Below are positions 1-11,519 of a stretch of DNA of 64,000 nucleotides, piece by piece; within the stretch, counting starts at the first letter, position 1, and every line of letters begins with the position of its first letter. The notes under the pieces were generated by a model. The model was not told where the DNA came from, did not search any database, and was given only the letters and a program-made list of their open reading frames with translations. The stretch spans positions 62,001 to 126,000 of the forward strand of contig JAKSGN010000033.1 of NCBI GenBank assembly GCA_024180945.1, read 5' to 3'. Source of the DNA: Macrophomina tecta (Eukaryota > Ascomycota > Dothideomycetes > Botryosphaeriales > Botryosphaeriaceae). The translations under genes were made by a program, and so were the position numbers.

Positions 1-11
1 ATCTTACCACA

Positions 12-1061
12 ATGTCTGGCAGTATTACTGGCTTCCTCCGCTCCCAGGTGCTCCTCCGACTCCCAGAGCCTACCGGTTCGTACGCTGGGAAGACGATCAT
101 TGTTACTGGATCGAATGTTGGGCTCGGAAAAGAAGCAGCGCGACATTTTACACGACTCGGTGCCTCCACGGTGATCCTCGCTGTGCGATCCCTCGACAAG
201 GGAAATGCAGCAAAAGCAGACATTGAAAATTCGTTGGGCGTTAGCAACATCATAAGAGTATGGAAACTCGATATGGCAAGCTACCGATCAGTTCTGGATT
301 TTGCAACCAAAGTCGAGAATCAACTCTCCCGTGTGCATGTTGCTTTACTCAACGCGGGGGTTGCAAGAGGCAAGTACGAAATCTTTGAAGATCACGAGGC
401 CACGATTACTGTGAATGTAGTTTCTACATTTCTACTCGCGCTCTCGTTGTTGCCAAAGTTGGAGGCATCTGGAGAACAGTTCCAGATCCGGCCGAATCTC
501 ACCATAGTGGCATCTGGGGTTCATTTCTTCGCCAAATTCGAGGAGAGGAAGGCGCCTGAAGGGGGCATTTTCGAGCGCCTGAAGCAAGAACTCAAACCCT
601 CGGAAATGGAGGAACGGTATCAGGTCTCAAAACTCCTTGACATATTGTGCACGCGAGCCTTGTGCGAACGCAAACCTACCTCCCAAACTCCCGTAACGGT
701 AAACTGCGTCTGTCCCGGGCTCTGCAAGTCGTGAGTCTCTTTCCTCGCATTGCTACTTTGTCGCTGCCACTAACTCTGGCACTACAGTCAGCTCTCTCGC
801 GAGGCCGGCTGGGGGATTGTAATCCAACAAGCTCTCTTCGCACGCAGTACCGAATATGGTAGCCGCACGCTTGTTCATGCTGCGAGCCAAGGCCCAGAAA
901 CCCATGGTAAATTCATGGCAGATTGCCGCGTATCGGATCCTTCGCCATTTGTGTTGAGCGACGAGGGTTACGCAGTGCAGAATCGTGTATGGGGAGAGTT
1001 AAGCGTCATATTAGAGCGCATTAGGCCTGGAATTTTGGAGAACTTGGGAATCTCCCGGTAG
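12..1061 (+). CDS. Short-chain dehydrogenase/reductase
   Basis: NAD(P)-dependent oxidoreductase of the classical SDR fold, close in layout to the retinol-dehydrogenase-like SDRs common in fungal metabolite loci; the substrate cannot be told. Exon 1 (12-730) encodes the Rossmann motif TGSNVGLG near residue 33, the structural LNAGVA motif near residue 114 and the catalytic YQVSK motif near residue 205, after which the PG segment follows. An intron with donor GTGAGT at 731 and acceptor CTACAG at 785-787 joins in frame to exon 2 (788-1061), ending at TAG 1059-1061. The product is about 330 residues, a normal length, with no signal peptide. It lies at the window edge, and the next intact gene is an MFS carrier on the other strand. 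The SDR call is firm; any role beside the oxygenase/tyrosinase genes is inference. Confidence 0.9.
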
Positions 1062-1189
1062 ACGGAGATGTATTATATTTCATCTTGAATTACTGTAACG
1101 GAGCTGTGGGGTTCCCACTCTATCCTTTGTTAACATCCACTACTGCAATGCGGTGTCGTAAGAGTATACAGCTTTCAGCGCGCATTGAA

Positions 1190-1890
1190 GTAAAGGGAAA
1201 TATTGTTCTTTATCTTGTATATATAAGCCTCCCGTGTTCTTCTAGCGTCAGTATTAAACGTTAACTTATTATCTAAGACCATATAAATATTATTAATAAG
1301 AGCACCCACAGTAAGATTCTTACTAAGGATAAAAGAACTATATAGCCCTCTAAGGCCCTCGCGTCGAAACGGCTTATACGATAATTACGGCTCAAACTGA
1401 TCCTGTATAATGTCTTTATTAGTAGCGCAGATGTAACGCTCCTTATTAAACGTCTAACTAGACCGTATATTGCTCTCAGTCTAGAAGTCTTTAAACGTGC
1501 GAAGCTTATTACTAACTTGCTTTTTTATTAACCTTTAGATAAGGCATTAGTTTCTGCACCGCGTGAATTATAAGATTCTAGCTAGCCTTCTTGAACCCTC
1601 CGTCAGCATCGAGGTCTTACTTACGAGCCTCTATAAGAGCCTCCAGCATAGCTAGTATAACATGATCTGACCAAGGAAAGCACTTAGAGTAAGTTCGCTT
1701 ATGGCTAGCAGTCGCTGTACGGCTTCTTGTAAAAGAGCTGGAGGCTGTAGGAGTCGCTTTCCAGCGACTCCCTGGCGTCGTAGAAGAGGTATCACGGTCT
1801 CTTGTATGAGGGTTTCGGAGCAGCAGAGGCTTAACACCATGAATATTTTTCTTCCGTCAAGGCCGTTGACGGCAGAATACAATATATAGT
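1190..1890 (-). pseudogene. RIP-degraded transposon relic with Myb/SANT-like ORF remnant
   Basis: AT-rich stretch without an open gene. Read on the minus strand from about 1882 down to 1290, a mutated frame is still visible (pieces such as EALIEARK, DLDADGGFKK and NLIIHAVQKLMPYLKVNKK) resembling the Myb/SANT-like DNA-binding region of fungal Harbinger-type transposon proteins. Its stop codons sit where Gln or Trp would be expected (TAA after ARK, TAG after KKAS, a TAG/TAA/TAA cluster after NKK). That is what C-to-T and G-to-A changes produce, the signature of repeat-induced point mutation. Family assignment is from pattern memory and tentative; the degraded state is clear. Confidence 0.5.
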
Positions 1891-2001
1891 AACCAAACAG
1901 TCAGCCATTTTGTTTCGCTTAAGCAATTCACAGCTAAGCGCCGAAAGGATCGTCCAACGAAAGCGACCAAGCGCACTCTGAACCTACTTGAGTAATGTTT
2001 C

Positions 2002-3603
2002 TCAGCGAACCCACTTGGCAGTCGCAATCCTGAACCTCTTCCCGTAGAATATATACGGTACTGTAATTAGCGCAATAAGCCCCTGGACCATCCCAAAAAT
2101 CCCGTACGGCTCAGCAGCTCCTCTATCCTCGACCCATGATCCGACGAAAAATGTCCAAGCGAAAGCAATAATTGCTCTCACTGTAGTAATTGCCACAAAG
2201 CAGTCACCCGGAACAGAAGGGTAAGACTCGATGATATAGTTAAATCCGACCGAAGGAGCCTGCATGAGGCCGAAAGCCACCATGCCGACGCCGAATTCGA
2301 GGCCAAGCCAGCCTTTGGATGACGGATTTTCTCCAACGAAGCCAAATATAAGGGTACCGATAGTGGCTATGGCTAGACCGGGCAGCGCGATGACTAGTCG
2401 GGGCTCTGGTTCAGTAATGCCGTCCTTGTCCTTCTTAGCTCGGCGTTTTGTGAGCCAATCAACAATAAGATATGTGTACAGCCCCCCCAGGGCTGAGCCA
2501 ACGAGGCCCCCAAGGTTTACCAAGCCGGCATTCCTGCCCCAGAAATAAGGAGCTTGGGCGACGAAGCTTGGCCCCGACGAGGTCATTGCTACCATTGCAC
2601 CGACTAGACCGGCATACCAGAAGGACACAAGCCATACTCCGGGAAGTCGAAGTGTGAGGATAACATTCAGAAAATTCTGCGCGAGCCCGGGGCGATATAT
2701 TCCGATTTTGAGCGATCTCAGATAGGTGAATGGGGGATACTCCACGGTCTCAGTTGCTGTGGATTCAATATGCTGGATGCTCGACTTCTCGTTTTCCTCC
2801 AATGTAGACGGAGGTGACAGGTTTGGCCTTTCGTAGAGGGTTTCGGACTGGAAGAAGAAGCATAACACCAGAGTAACTGCAGCCAAGATTACGTTCATCC
2901 AATGAAGCCAATCGAAGCTGATCTCTACAAGATAGCCGCCGATGATGCCGCCAACGACCGATCCGAGGCAGAGGAAAACCGTGTATATGGCCTGGCAAAC
3001 GTGAGTATATCAGTGGGGCATGCATTCCCGAACAACATACCATGGCTCTCCCGCGCTCATGAACGAAGAATATCTCCCCTACCACGTCAGGGGACACCGC
3101 ATCAGCTGGCGCGCCACCAATTCCCATAATTGCTCGGGCTGCTAGGAGGCTCTCGAATGATGTAGCGAGCTTAGCCCATAGTGATGACAGAACCAGAATA
3201 AGCAAGCTAAGTAGCACGACCGTTCGTCTGCCGAATGTATTCGACAGAGGCACCCAGAACAGATTGGACCCACCGAGCATGACCACGTTAACCTATGTAT
3301 TGATTAGTCTGTACCTAGCCCGCCTGCATAAGGTCTACTCACCGCGACTAGATGATTTAGCTCGGAGAAAGACTTTGGAGGAAGGCCGAGCACAGGCGAA
3401 GATGCATACTGCATGAGCACACTAGAGATGGAGGAGCTCGAAAGGTTGGCGATGAATGCAAAGAGGGACATGCAGCCCACGATAGCGAACTTCCTCCATT
3501 GTGGCAAGTTGAGCGGGTCGGCGGGGTCCGCGGATGGTCGTGGCACAAGCTGCAGCACATTGCGAGATGTGTCTAGTGCTGTTTCTACATGGCCTGGTCG
3601 CAA
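2002..3603 (-). CDS. MFS transporter (drug:H+ antiporter-like)
   Basis: Plasma-membrane carrier of the major facilitator superfamily, DHA1-like, about 500 residues. Exons on the minus strand are 3603-3343, 3292-3041 and 2991-2002; both introns (GTGAGT...ATAG and GTATGT...CCAG) join in frame. The N-terminal motif DPLNLPQWRKF before TM1 and NTFGRR between TM2 and TM3 are standard for fungal MFS proteins; the C-terminal half carries six more membrane segments. Odd point: the open frame starts straight after a TAA (rc of 3604-3606) and has no ATG before TM1, so the true start must lie in a short upstream exon that I could not resolve, or the 5' end is damaged. It is transcribed away from the carotenoid-oxygenase-like gene, sharing its upstream region, so export or import of that enzyme's phenolic substrate is a reasonable inference. 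Confidence 0.8.
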
Positions 3604-4462
3604 TTAGAGGCATGGATCTTCCATCTGCAGTCAAAATGAGCCTTAACTATGAGAACCACCGTCCCTGGAGGTGTCGACGCCCGCACCTCATTCTTCGAAA
3701 GAGAAAATGCGTATCGGAAGCCAGACATCGTAAATATCAGCTGTTGGAGTCAAGGTGGCGCTTGAGACTTGCATTGTATTTAAACAGATAGGCTACTGAA
3801 AGCACGAACCTGGGCAGTTAGTCATGCTGATCGTGGTTCGGCGGCCCAGAAGGGGAGGGTATGGCTCCAGGGCACGATAATTGGTGACAAGCGAGACGAG
3901 GACCCCTCTCGATGTACCCATCCGCCAAGGGCCCAGCCATGCAAGATCCACCAAGGCGACTGACACAGAGAGGGGATGTTACGGGTCCGAACTGAAACCT
4001 TTCCCCCCATGCGATTGGTCGCAACAGTACCCTCGTTCTGGTCTTAGTTAGATCGGCCTCCGTCAAGACGGTGTTCATGGTTTGTATCCACCCGGTGAGG
4101 GGACTAAGCTGAATACACGCAAGTCCTCGAACCGCCCCATTTCGCACCCCTTGTCGGGAACCCACTCGGATATTGGCGGGTACCCCCGGGGTTGATTCAC
4201 GCCAACCCTTGGCGGGAGCCGAATGTGGAGGAGAACCCGAGTCAGCCAGGATCAACTTCGCGGGTGTGGGCATGGAACCGCTTTTGCGGAGTCGGCGCTA
4301 GGACGGATTAGATACTCTACAACTTGGAAGGAATGCATTGCCGCGTATACCACCAAGAGAGGATTTATATAATTGCCAAAAGATTGTGCATTGTAGAGGC
4401 ATCGTTCCTCCATACATTTTCTCTATTCGCAACCCCCCGAGCACAATCGACACTTCTTCACA
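3604..4462. other. Divergent intergenic region between MFS and oxygenase genes
   Basis: About 860 bp between two divergently transcribed genes. Open frames on the minus strand at 3818-4273 have no recognisable domain and I treat them as chance. A TATA-like box sits about 90 bp before the oxygenase start. The missing first exon of the MFS gene may lie at the left end of this stretch. Confidence 0.5.
4365..4372 (+). promoter_or_regulatory. TATA-like box of the oxygenase gene
   Basis: TTATATAA about 90 bp upstream of the ATG at 4463, followed by a pyrimidine-rich leader, a usual layout for a regulated fungal promoter. Confidence 0.5.
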
Positions 4463-6653
4463 ATGGGATCCATCGCATATACCGGCCCTACAGAGCCACC
4501 GCCAGCAGAGGAGCTCCGCTCCATCATGGGGGAGCTCAAGGACCTCCATAAAACCGAAATCCAGACCTCTACAGAGGCAGCTACGATCAATGTCAAGAAG
4601 AAGCAGTTTCCTCTTGCGGAAAAATTCCAGTTTGAACAGTCTCTCCCCAACAACTCGACTGGCATCGACATTCCGGGTCGCTTCGACGCTGAACTCGCGT
4701 CATGTGTTGTCCATGGTAAGCTTTAAGTCCCTATTTGGAATGCGGAGCAGATGCTAATTCCGGTTTTCTCCCTGTACAGGTACGATGCCTTCGGACATCG
4801 ACGGAACATTTTACCGCATCGTTTGCGATCAGATCTGGGCTCGTCGCAACAAGGTGGATCCGAACAACCCGCGTGACATTTGGATCAATGGCGACGGCGC
4901 CGTAGATGCATGGCGAATCTCCAATGGTGCGTGATGCAACTGCGACGAGTGAGGTATGAGACAGTTACTGACTCTGCGCCTCGGCCATCTCCAGGCGTAG
5001 TGGATTTCAAGCAAAAATTTGTCCGGACGCCGCGCTTTGTCTATGAGAGGATTGCCCGGGAGCCTCTCTTCGGCAGCTACCGCAACATCTTCTCTGGCGA
5101 CCCACGCGTCAAGGACGAGGTCCAGTCGCCGGGAAACGTTCACGTCCACTTCTGGAGAGAGAAGCTCCTGATTCCGAAGGACGACAGCCCCCCAATCATC
5201 ATGGATCCTGACACTTTGGAAACAATTGGTAAGCAGCTTTGCGCCGCTTTGTTAGTCACGCTAACCTTGACTCAGGGCTGACAGATTTCGATGGCCAACT
5301 CAATTCAATGTCATTCACTTCGCATCCAAAAGTCGACGTTCATACCGGCCAATTGTTGAGCTTCGGCATGGAGGCGAATGGTATCGGGTATGAAGAACAG
5401 ATCCTGCCATCAATGGTGCTCGCTAATCGAACAGTTCGAATGATCTTGTCTACTATCTCTTTGGCCCCGATGGAAAGAAGCTAGAAGAATGCTGGGTTAA
5501 AACACCTTACGTTGGATGGGCTCACGATTTCGCATTTTCAGACAAGTCAGAAGCCGCGACCCTTGTAGCGTCAGCCTTGTTTGCTGACCAACGTCTTTAG
5601 CTGGGTGGTGTTTGGTATCTTGCCCTACGAGACCAACATTAGTTGGATGAAGAGCTCCGGAGAAGCTCAATTCCGCTTCAACAGATACCTGGTGCGTTTG
5701 ACATACTATATTAGCTCCCCGTCTGTTTCGATGCTGATGCAGGCTAGCCTCTCGTCTTCGGTATTCTGCCGCGCCGAAATCCCAAGTCAGAGGATATCAA
5801 GTGGTTCTATGGCCCCAAGAACCACGGCTGGGTCCACTTTTCCAACCACTTCGAGAAAGACGACAAATTCTACTTTGATCTGTTCTTCACGGATGGAGAT
5901 GGCTTGTCATCGTTTGTCGATGCCCATCCCGAGCTCGGCCCTTCGAACCCGAACCGCATGATCGGAAAGCTGTGCAGATTCACCATCGATCCGTACGCGC
6001 CCCCGGAGAAGAATAAGCTTGAACGGCCCGTGGTTCTCAGCCATGTCAATGGCGAAATGGCCCGAATTGACGATCGATATGTGGGCAAGCCGTACAGACA
6101 CACCTGGGGCGTCATATGGGGAAGCGGTCTATGGGATGGTATTGTTCACGTTGATACGGTCACCGGCGTCTCAAAGGTTTGGAAAGGAGGAGACACAGTC
6201 ATGATCCATGAGCCATGCTTCATCCCCAGGGGTCCGGATGTCCCCGAAGGAGACGGCTACCTAGTCTGCGTTGCCAGGGATAAGTCCAACGAGATCACCT
6301 ATCTACTTATCCTTGACGCGATGGATATCAATGCCGGACCACTCTGCATCGTTGAGATGCCGCTTAGGCTACACGTGGCAGCTCACGGCAACTGGGTAAG
6401 TGCTCCCTTACTCAAAACGATGATCGTAGTGGTGTTAACGAACGAGAAGGTAAACGCTTGGGATAGGAAAGTAAGGAAACCGCTTGTCGACTACAGTGGC
6501 GCTACACCAGAGCTTCTGGCCAAATTCTCTACTGGAGCTCCTAAGCCTTATGATGAAGTGTGGGGAAATCCTGTTGTGCTCAAGTATCCAGGAAAGTGGC
6601 CTTTTCCAGTTCACGAGGAGGCACAAGGATATCCAAATGGAATCGGGATTTAG
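4463..6653 (+). CDS. Carotenoid/stilbene cleavage oxygenase (RPE65/lignostilbene dioxygenase family)
   Basis: Non-heme iron dioxygenase that splits a C=C bond in carotenoids or in stilbenes such as resveratrol and lignostilbene; the closest characterised fungal type is Neurospora CAO-1. Eight exons rejoin cleanly to 599 residues: 4463-4715, 4780-4926, 4995-5228, 5276-5387, 5435-5545, 5601-5691, 5748-6395, 6450-6653. The four iron-binding His contexts can be read: SFTSHPKVD, GWAHDFAFSD, WVHFSNHFE and AAHGNW near the C-terminus. The last intron (54 nt, branch-like TTAAC) is a multiple of three, so the frame also stays open through it. No signal peptide, so it is probably cytosolic. It is divergent from an MFS gene and ends 186 bp from a convergent tyrosinase gene. 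Stilbene rather than carotenoid as substrate is inferred from the tyrosinase neighbour. Confidence 0.9.
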
Positions 6654-6839
6654 AACATAGTAGGCAAATCCTAATCGGGAGCGCCATCTAAGAGGGCGGT
6701 TGCGTGGATAGCCTGAAGTATAGCTCTCTATTAGATAACTCATATACTTAGTCTAGCAATTCGCAGTGTTTTTCTTACCTTGACCACTTAAAGCCTATTT
6801 ACTCACCATCATTACTGGAATTCGTAAAATTATCTAAAA

Positions 6840-8250
6840 TTAGCCGTAAATATAACAGAATGGACCTTCCGTAGTGCTTAGTGCATTACGCAACTGCATC
6901 GGCGGCGCATTAACCCCCAAGTCGATAAAGTCATCCAGCGTTCCGTTCCTCGACGGTGGTATATCTTCAATAGTAATCGTACCAGCGATGGTGTGTGTGC
7001 GACGCTGCGGGTCTAGGTTCTGCCAGATCCACCAGACGCGGTCAATTTGGCTGTGATGCAGGTAGAAGGCTGGGTCACCTGGGCTCGCGAATAGGTCACC
7101 GCCTGGATCTCCGCCAATTGTCATATGGCCGCCCTGAGGCTGTTAGTCTTCTTTTCTCATGCTAGGATAGATTAGCCACTTACAGCATGCACACCAAAGA
7201 ACTTGGAGCTGAGAACGCCTTGCATCCATCTTTGAAATGCACCAATGTCATCATGTTCCCGGATAAGCCAGGCGGTGTCATTGTCCTTTGTCCACGAGGA
7301 GGATATATGTTGGTTGATGTCGCGACGGAGGCATCTAGGGTTGTAGCCAAGTCCATCAGGCTGTGGGTTTGGGTTGATGCCTGGCATGGTGCTCGATACC
7401 GGTCCGAGGTTTACTGTCCAGCTACAGCACTCAGCAATATCTCTAAAAAGAAGGCATAGCATCGATCTTACTTCTTGAAAGGCCCACTCGTCACACATCC
7501 ACCTCCGTTACCGGCTGGGAAGACGTAGTTTGGAGTCTCACAGTTCGGAATGCAAAGATCCCCGTAAGGGGCGTGAGAGCCGTCTCCGCCTAGACTCGTT
7601 TCACTGCCATCGAAAATTGGAGAATGTGCAGGATCGCTTGCATACTTGCCCCAGCTCCAATACTATAAATGGTTAAACGGGGGCTTTTCGATTTGACATA
7701 GAATAATGCGCGTACCGGTAGCTGCCCGAGATATCCACATTCTTCTTTCAGCGCTTTCTCAAAAGTCCAGATGTAGTAGCGATGCCATCCCAAAAAGTTC
7801 GCCTGTTGATGTTAATAGTCGAACTGCGTGAAAACGGTGCATTATTGAAACGGACCGTGGCATGTATGCTTAGAGTTTGATTGATGTGCGTTGCGACAAA
7901 ATCATCGTAGCGGCTGCGCACTCCGGGAGCCAGCTCTGGTGGCGTTAACGGCTTCTTTTCTGCAAAGCACTGGATTGCGCGGATAAAGTCCAGCTTTTCT
8001 GCCGAAGACAACCTCCCCCTAAAGCAGTCAGTCTCCAGCACAGCTGCAATTAGATAGAGTCCCACCATTCTCTTCGCACTGGCGCCGTCGCCACATTGCA
8101 ATCTGTGGATGTGCTGTTTCTCGAAGCGTAATACGTCAATCGTTCGAGTGCCTTTCTCGCCAATCCGTCAACCTGACTCTCAGCATTGGGCGCTGTTGCG
8201 CAGCAACATATGAGCGCAGTGATGACTAAAAGTACAGGCAGAATCATCAT
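6840..8250 (-). CDS. Secreted short tyrosinase (type-3 copper)
   Basis: Dicopper oxidase converting monophenols and o-diphenols to quinones. Six minus-strand exons (8250-8066, 8018-7856, 7802-7716, 7662-7472, 7421-7184, 7139-6840) give 387 residues. The start is an ATG pair encoding a signal peptide, MMILPVLLVITALICCC. CuA ligands are seen in FVATHINQTLSIHAT and ANFLGWHRYYIW, and CuB ligands in GVHAPQGGHMTIGG and DPAFYLHHSQIDRVWW. VRREWGRLSSAEK before CuA and GPFKNWTVNLGPVSS between the copper sites are typical of fungal tyrosinases. It ends soon after the CuB domain, so the C-terminal lid domain that keeps long fungal tyrosinases latent is absent; the enzyme is probably secreted in active form. 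It converges on the oxygenase gene, which suggests joint work on phenolics (inference). Confidence 0.9.
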
Positions 8251-10063
8251 GAAAAGAAAAGTGCTCGAGGCGCAGTCTAAAGACCTACTCGCGCACTTAC
8301 AGCACCTAATATATTTCAACGGAATATCTCGTACATGCGGCGACGCCGCCCTAATAATCAATAACTGGGTCTTCAGGAGGCTAGACTCGATAGGCGCGAT
8401 ACGGCTCACTTTATCCAAGCGAGATCGCTTGTATGCTCGGGCTGGCCGCTGTTCCGAACCTCAAGGTACAAGGGCTTTACGACCCGATAGGCGGAAGGCC
8501 CCAATACGGGAGGATACACCGCAGGGATTGGGAGCCCTTACGGATAACAGAACCGCGCGGTCTAGGCACCCACATGGGAAAGCAAGCCTCAAGGGAAGCT
8601 GGCGCGTACGCGCCCAGTTAAGGCAGTGCTCGAAGCCCGCACGTGGTGCCCCCGCGTCTCTGGCGATCGCGCCGTAACAGCTAACTATATTATTATTCTT
8701 GCTTGCGTACGGCGGGGTTTTAGCATACTATTTCGCTTTTTCTCCGGCATCTCCACCGTTTATAGTGCCGTAAAATCTCGAACCCTGCTCTTTTCCATAT
8801 ATGCGCTCTATAGAAACATAGAGCCAACACAACCAGCTTTGGTTTTTGGAGGCTTAAGAAGAACAGAGAGCCCTTCTGACCACCGCGCGGCTTATTCTCT
8901 GCTTTAGTCGGTAGCTTTACAAATACGGTCAGCGTCTAGGACGATTCACACAGGCGGCATTCGCTCTAGAGCGCGCGCAAGCAGATGCAGCCAATCTTTA
9001 CGATTGACCGCCTCACGTAAGTGGACGAGACCGATAGGGTTGACGCCCAGTTCGGGCGGCTTGGTCAGCGCTGGGACGACCAACACGCTTTCCTGCCACA
9101 AGCAGCGGGAACGTTGAATCGGTGTACGTTCGCCAAACATGGCCGTCGCAGTTGACCCAGCGCGAAGCATCTGCCCTCTCGTACCAGTGCTGGAATTGGG
9201 CGTACGACTGCCAACGTCTGCATCGCAGGCACGTAGAGTTTGAGATTGCATGGCCGGACCGCGGCATTGTATGTACAGTACCGATCGAGTCACTGCGGTA
9301 CGCTTCCGAGCAGACCAGACTTCGACTGCGACCTCACGGCCAGACGTTTTGGGTTAGCCGGTTCCAAAGCTTCGTCTCCGATGCTGGCTGGGACCACAAA
9401 GGCGGAACGGTACTACGTAAGCGTGAGGCTAATTCGTCCTTCTTGCTTGGCTGCACGTGCTGATACCCATGTCTTTTCGCTTGGCTGCAGTCGAAAGGCG
9501 TCGGGATCATCATCTAGTATCAGACGTGCAGGACGTTCCATCCTGATGCTGATGCTTTCATTTTTCGTCAGAGCCAAACTGTATTACAACCCTTAGACTC
9601 ACCCTTTGCCAAAAGCCGCCCTTCGATCAGTGGACCATGACGATTTCCCATGACGCACCAATGCACAAGTTGGATTTTGATTCTGCTACCGCCGTAATCC
9701 GCGGCTTCTGTCTCAAGTCGTAAAAAAAGGGTGAGTCAGCTCCTAGCAAGCACATCCGAACTGACAACGGCAATGAGTCGGGCTTTTCGTTAACAAGCTA
9801 GAGTCCATAGAGTGGAAAGACGTATCCGGGTTTATGACCGTTAGGAAGTGTGTATTAGCAGTTTGTTAGTAATAAAGGCGAGACTTGGCATGGTGTTGGA
9901 GGGGAGCGGCCGTGGGGGCGCCTCTTCTCCTCAAGCTACAGAGCTAGCTGAATGTTGTAAATCTAAAACACACGTGATAACCAAATATTCCAACACAATT
10001 CTACGAGCGATCACCATGATGCATCGTGTAAAAATTCGTCCTGGGTCATCCAGGCCAGATATT
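8251..10063. other. No supportable gene
   Basis: About 1.8 kb between the tyrosinase and the membrane-protein gene. Open frames at 8946-9293 (minus), 9013-9267 (minus) and 9122-9463 (plus) overlap one another and show no domain that I know. The stretch could hold a decayed repeat (the 8640-8900 part alternates GC-rich and T-rich sequence), but I found no terminal repeats or duplications. Confidence 0.4.
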
Positions 10064-11519
10064 CTACGTACTTTGAACGAGTCGGCTCTCGTCGTCCGTA
10101 TCCTCTGGAGCCGTCCTTGAGCTTTGTTCGTCCCTGTTGCTGGAATAGGAGATGATCTCAATCTCCGGGTTCAGCTCGCTCCGGATGACGACTTCCTGCG
10201 TCTTCTGAATACCTTCACCGTCAAATTTCAGACGGGAGTCTGTGCCGCAGTGGCTACTGCCGAGCTCTATTCCGACTTGCGTGCCGACTTTGCTTATATC
10301 GTATGCGAACTCGTAGTATGCGCTTGTACCATTCTTCCTTCTAGCGGCGATGGACGTGACGATCTTACGGATAAGGTGGGCCATAGTAAGTTCGATGTTG
10401 AGCTTAATTAGATAAGCCAACGGGTGGAACTGTATGTAACTAGACAAAAGTCAACGCCCGATTTAGAAGGAGATGGACACCTACGCCGTTCATTACTTAC
10501 ATAAAAGAGTTCGGAATTGACATAGCGGTAATAATCATAACATCCATAAGAATAGATATGGAGATGATGCGTATATTAAACTTCAGCAAAGAGTTATACT
10601 TTTGTAGACCGTTTTTTACGAGATTCTGGCGGACGGTCTTAATGAAATAAGCATTAAGTGCGGCGTCAATAAGTAAATAAATGCCCTTCTCAATACGATC
10701 CCAGATTTCATTAATATGAATATATCTATATAGAGATTAGTTTAACCAAGGCGATAGGGTTGTATAGCGGCTAACCTGTCAGAGATTTGCAAACGTGCCG
10801 GAATCCAGATATTAAACACGCTAATGTTAATGAGCGTGACGACCACCGCAGTTGTAATCATGATTGCCAGGGCTCGCTTTTTGTCTGACGAGATGACACG
10901 GACGCGGTTGATGATGATCTGCAGTAGGAGCTGAACTTGGATGCACCACCAGAACAGGATGGTAAAGTAGAAGGCAAAGCCTGTGAAGATTAGTGAGAAA
11001 ACAGTCGCATCTCTTAGCTTGCAACTCACTCGGGTGAATCCATTTCATAATGAAACACCAGCATTCTAAGCCCATAAGAAAGCAGACTAGCAGCTCGAGC
11101 CATATCATCCAGATGTAGACAGTCTTCCACGGCCTTCGAGCACGCTTCGTCTGACCGAACCCTTGCCAAGAGCAGATGCCGCACCAGACAAGTGTGAGTG
11201 CCCAAACGGTTGATGATATCGCAACGTCGGCCTTGGTAATGTCTTCTGGAATATAATTAGGGGAAATGAGTGGACCGACGGGCCCCGGAAGGTCTGCCTT
11301 GCCCATGCTGGGCAGAGTCGAGTGGTAGCCGATGAAAAAAAGGTCTCGGACGAGCGAGGTAATGCAGCATAAGGTAAAGAGAGACAACGAGACCCAAGTC
11401 TGAAGGAGAGAGGGCTTCAACTTGATGTACGCCACTGAACGATACGCGATCTCGGCAGCGATATGTAGCCAGATTGTATCAAGGTACGGGGCCACAGAGA
11501 TGGGAACGGGTGTACCCAT
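10064..11519 (-). CDS. Polytopic integral membrane protein, fungal-specific, unknown function
   Basis: Four exons (11519-11030, 10980-10776, 10725-10501, 10439-10064) rejoin in frame to 431 residues, starting at an ATG that gives MGTPVPISVAPYL. There are about seven or eight hydrophobic segments, including LSLFTLCCITSLV, AISSTVWALTLVWCGICSW, IWLELLVCFLMG and FAFYFTILFWWCIQVQLLLQ. The pattern KWIHPS, IINRVRVI, NISVFNIWIP and YIQFHPLAYLIKLNIEL matches a widespread family of Pezizomycotina membrane proteins with a rhodopsin-like segment count and no known role. A hydrophilic C-terminal tail of about 90 residues rich in Ser/Asp/Glu follows. Exon 3 is distinctly AT-rich but has no internal stop. 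Function and localisation (plasma membrane likely) are not established. Confidence 0.8.

Noticed and set aside
3818..4273. 151-codon minus-strand frame upstream of the oxygenase
   Set aside because: No domain, overlaps other frames and lies in the divergent promoter region.
8946..9463. Possible transposon integrase piece
   Set aside because: Three overlapping frames were read on both strands and none kept a convincing motif; no terminal repeats or duplications flank it.
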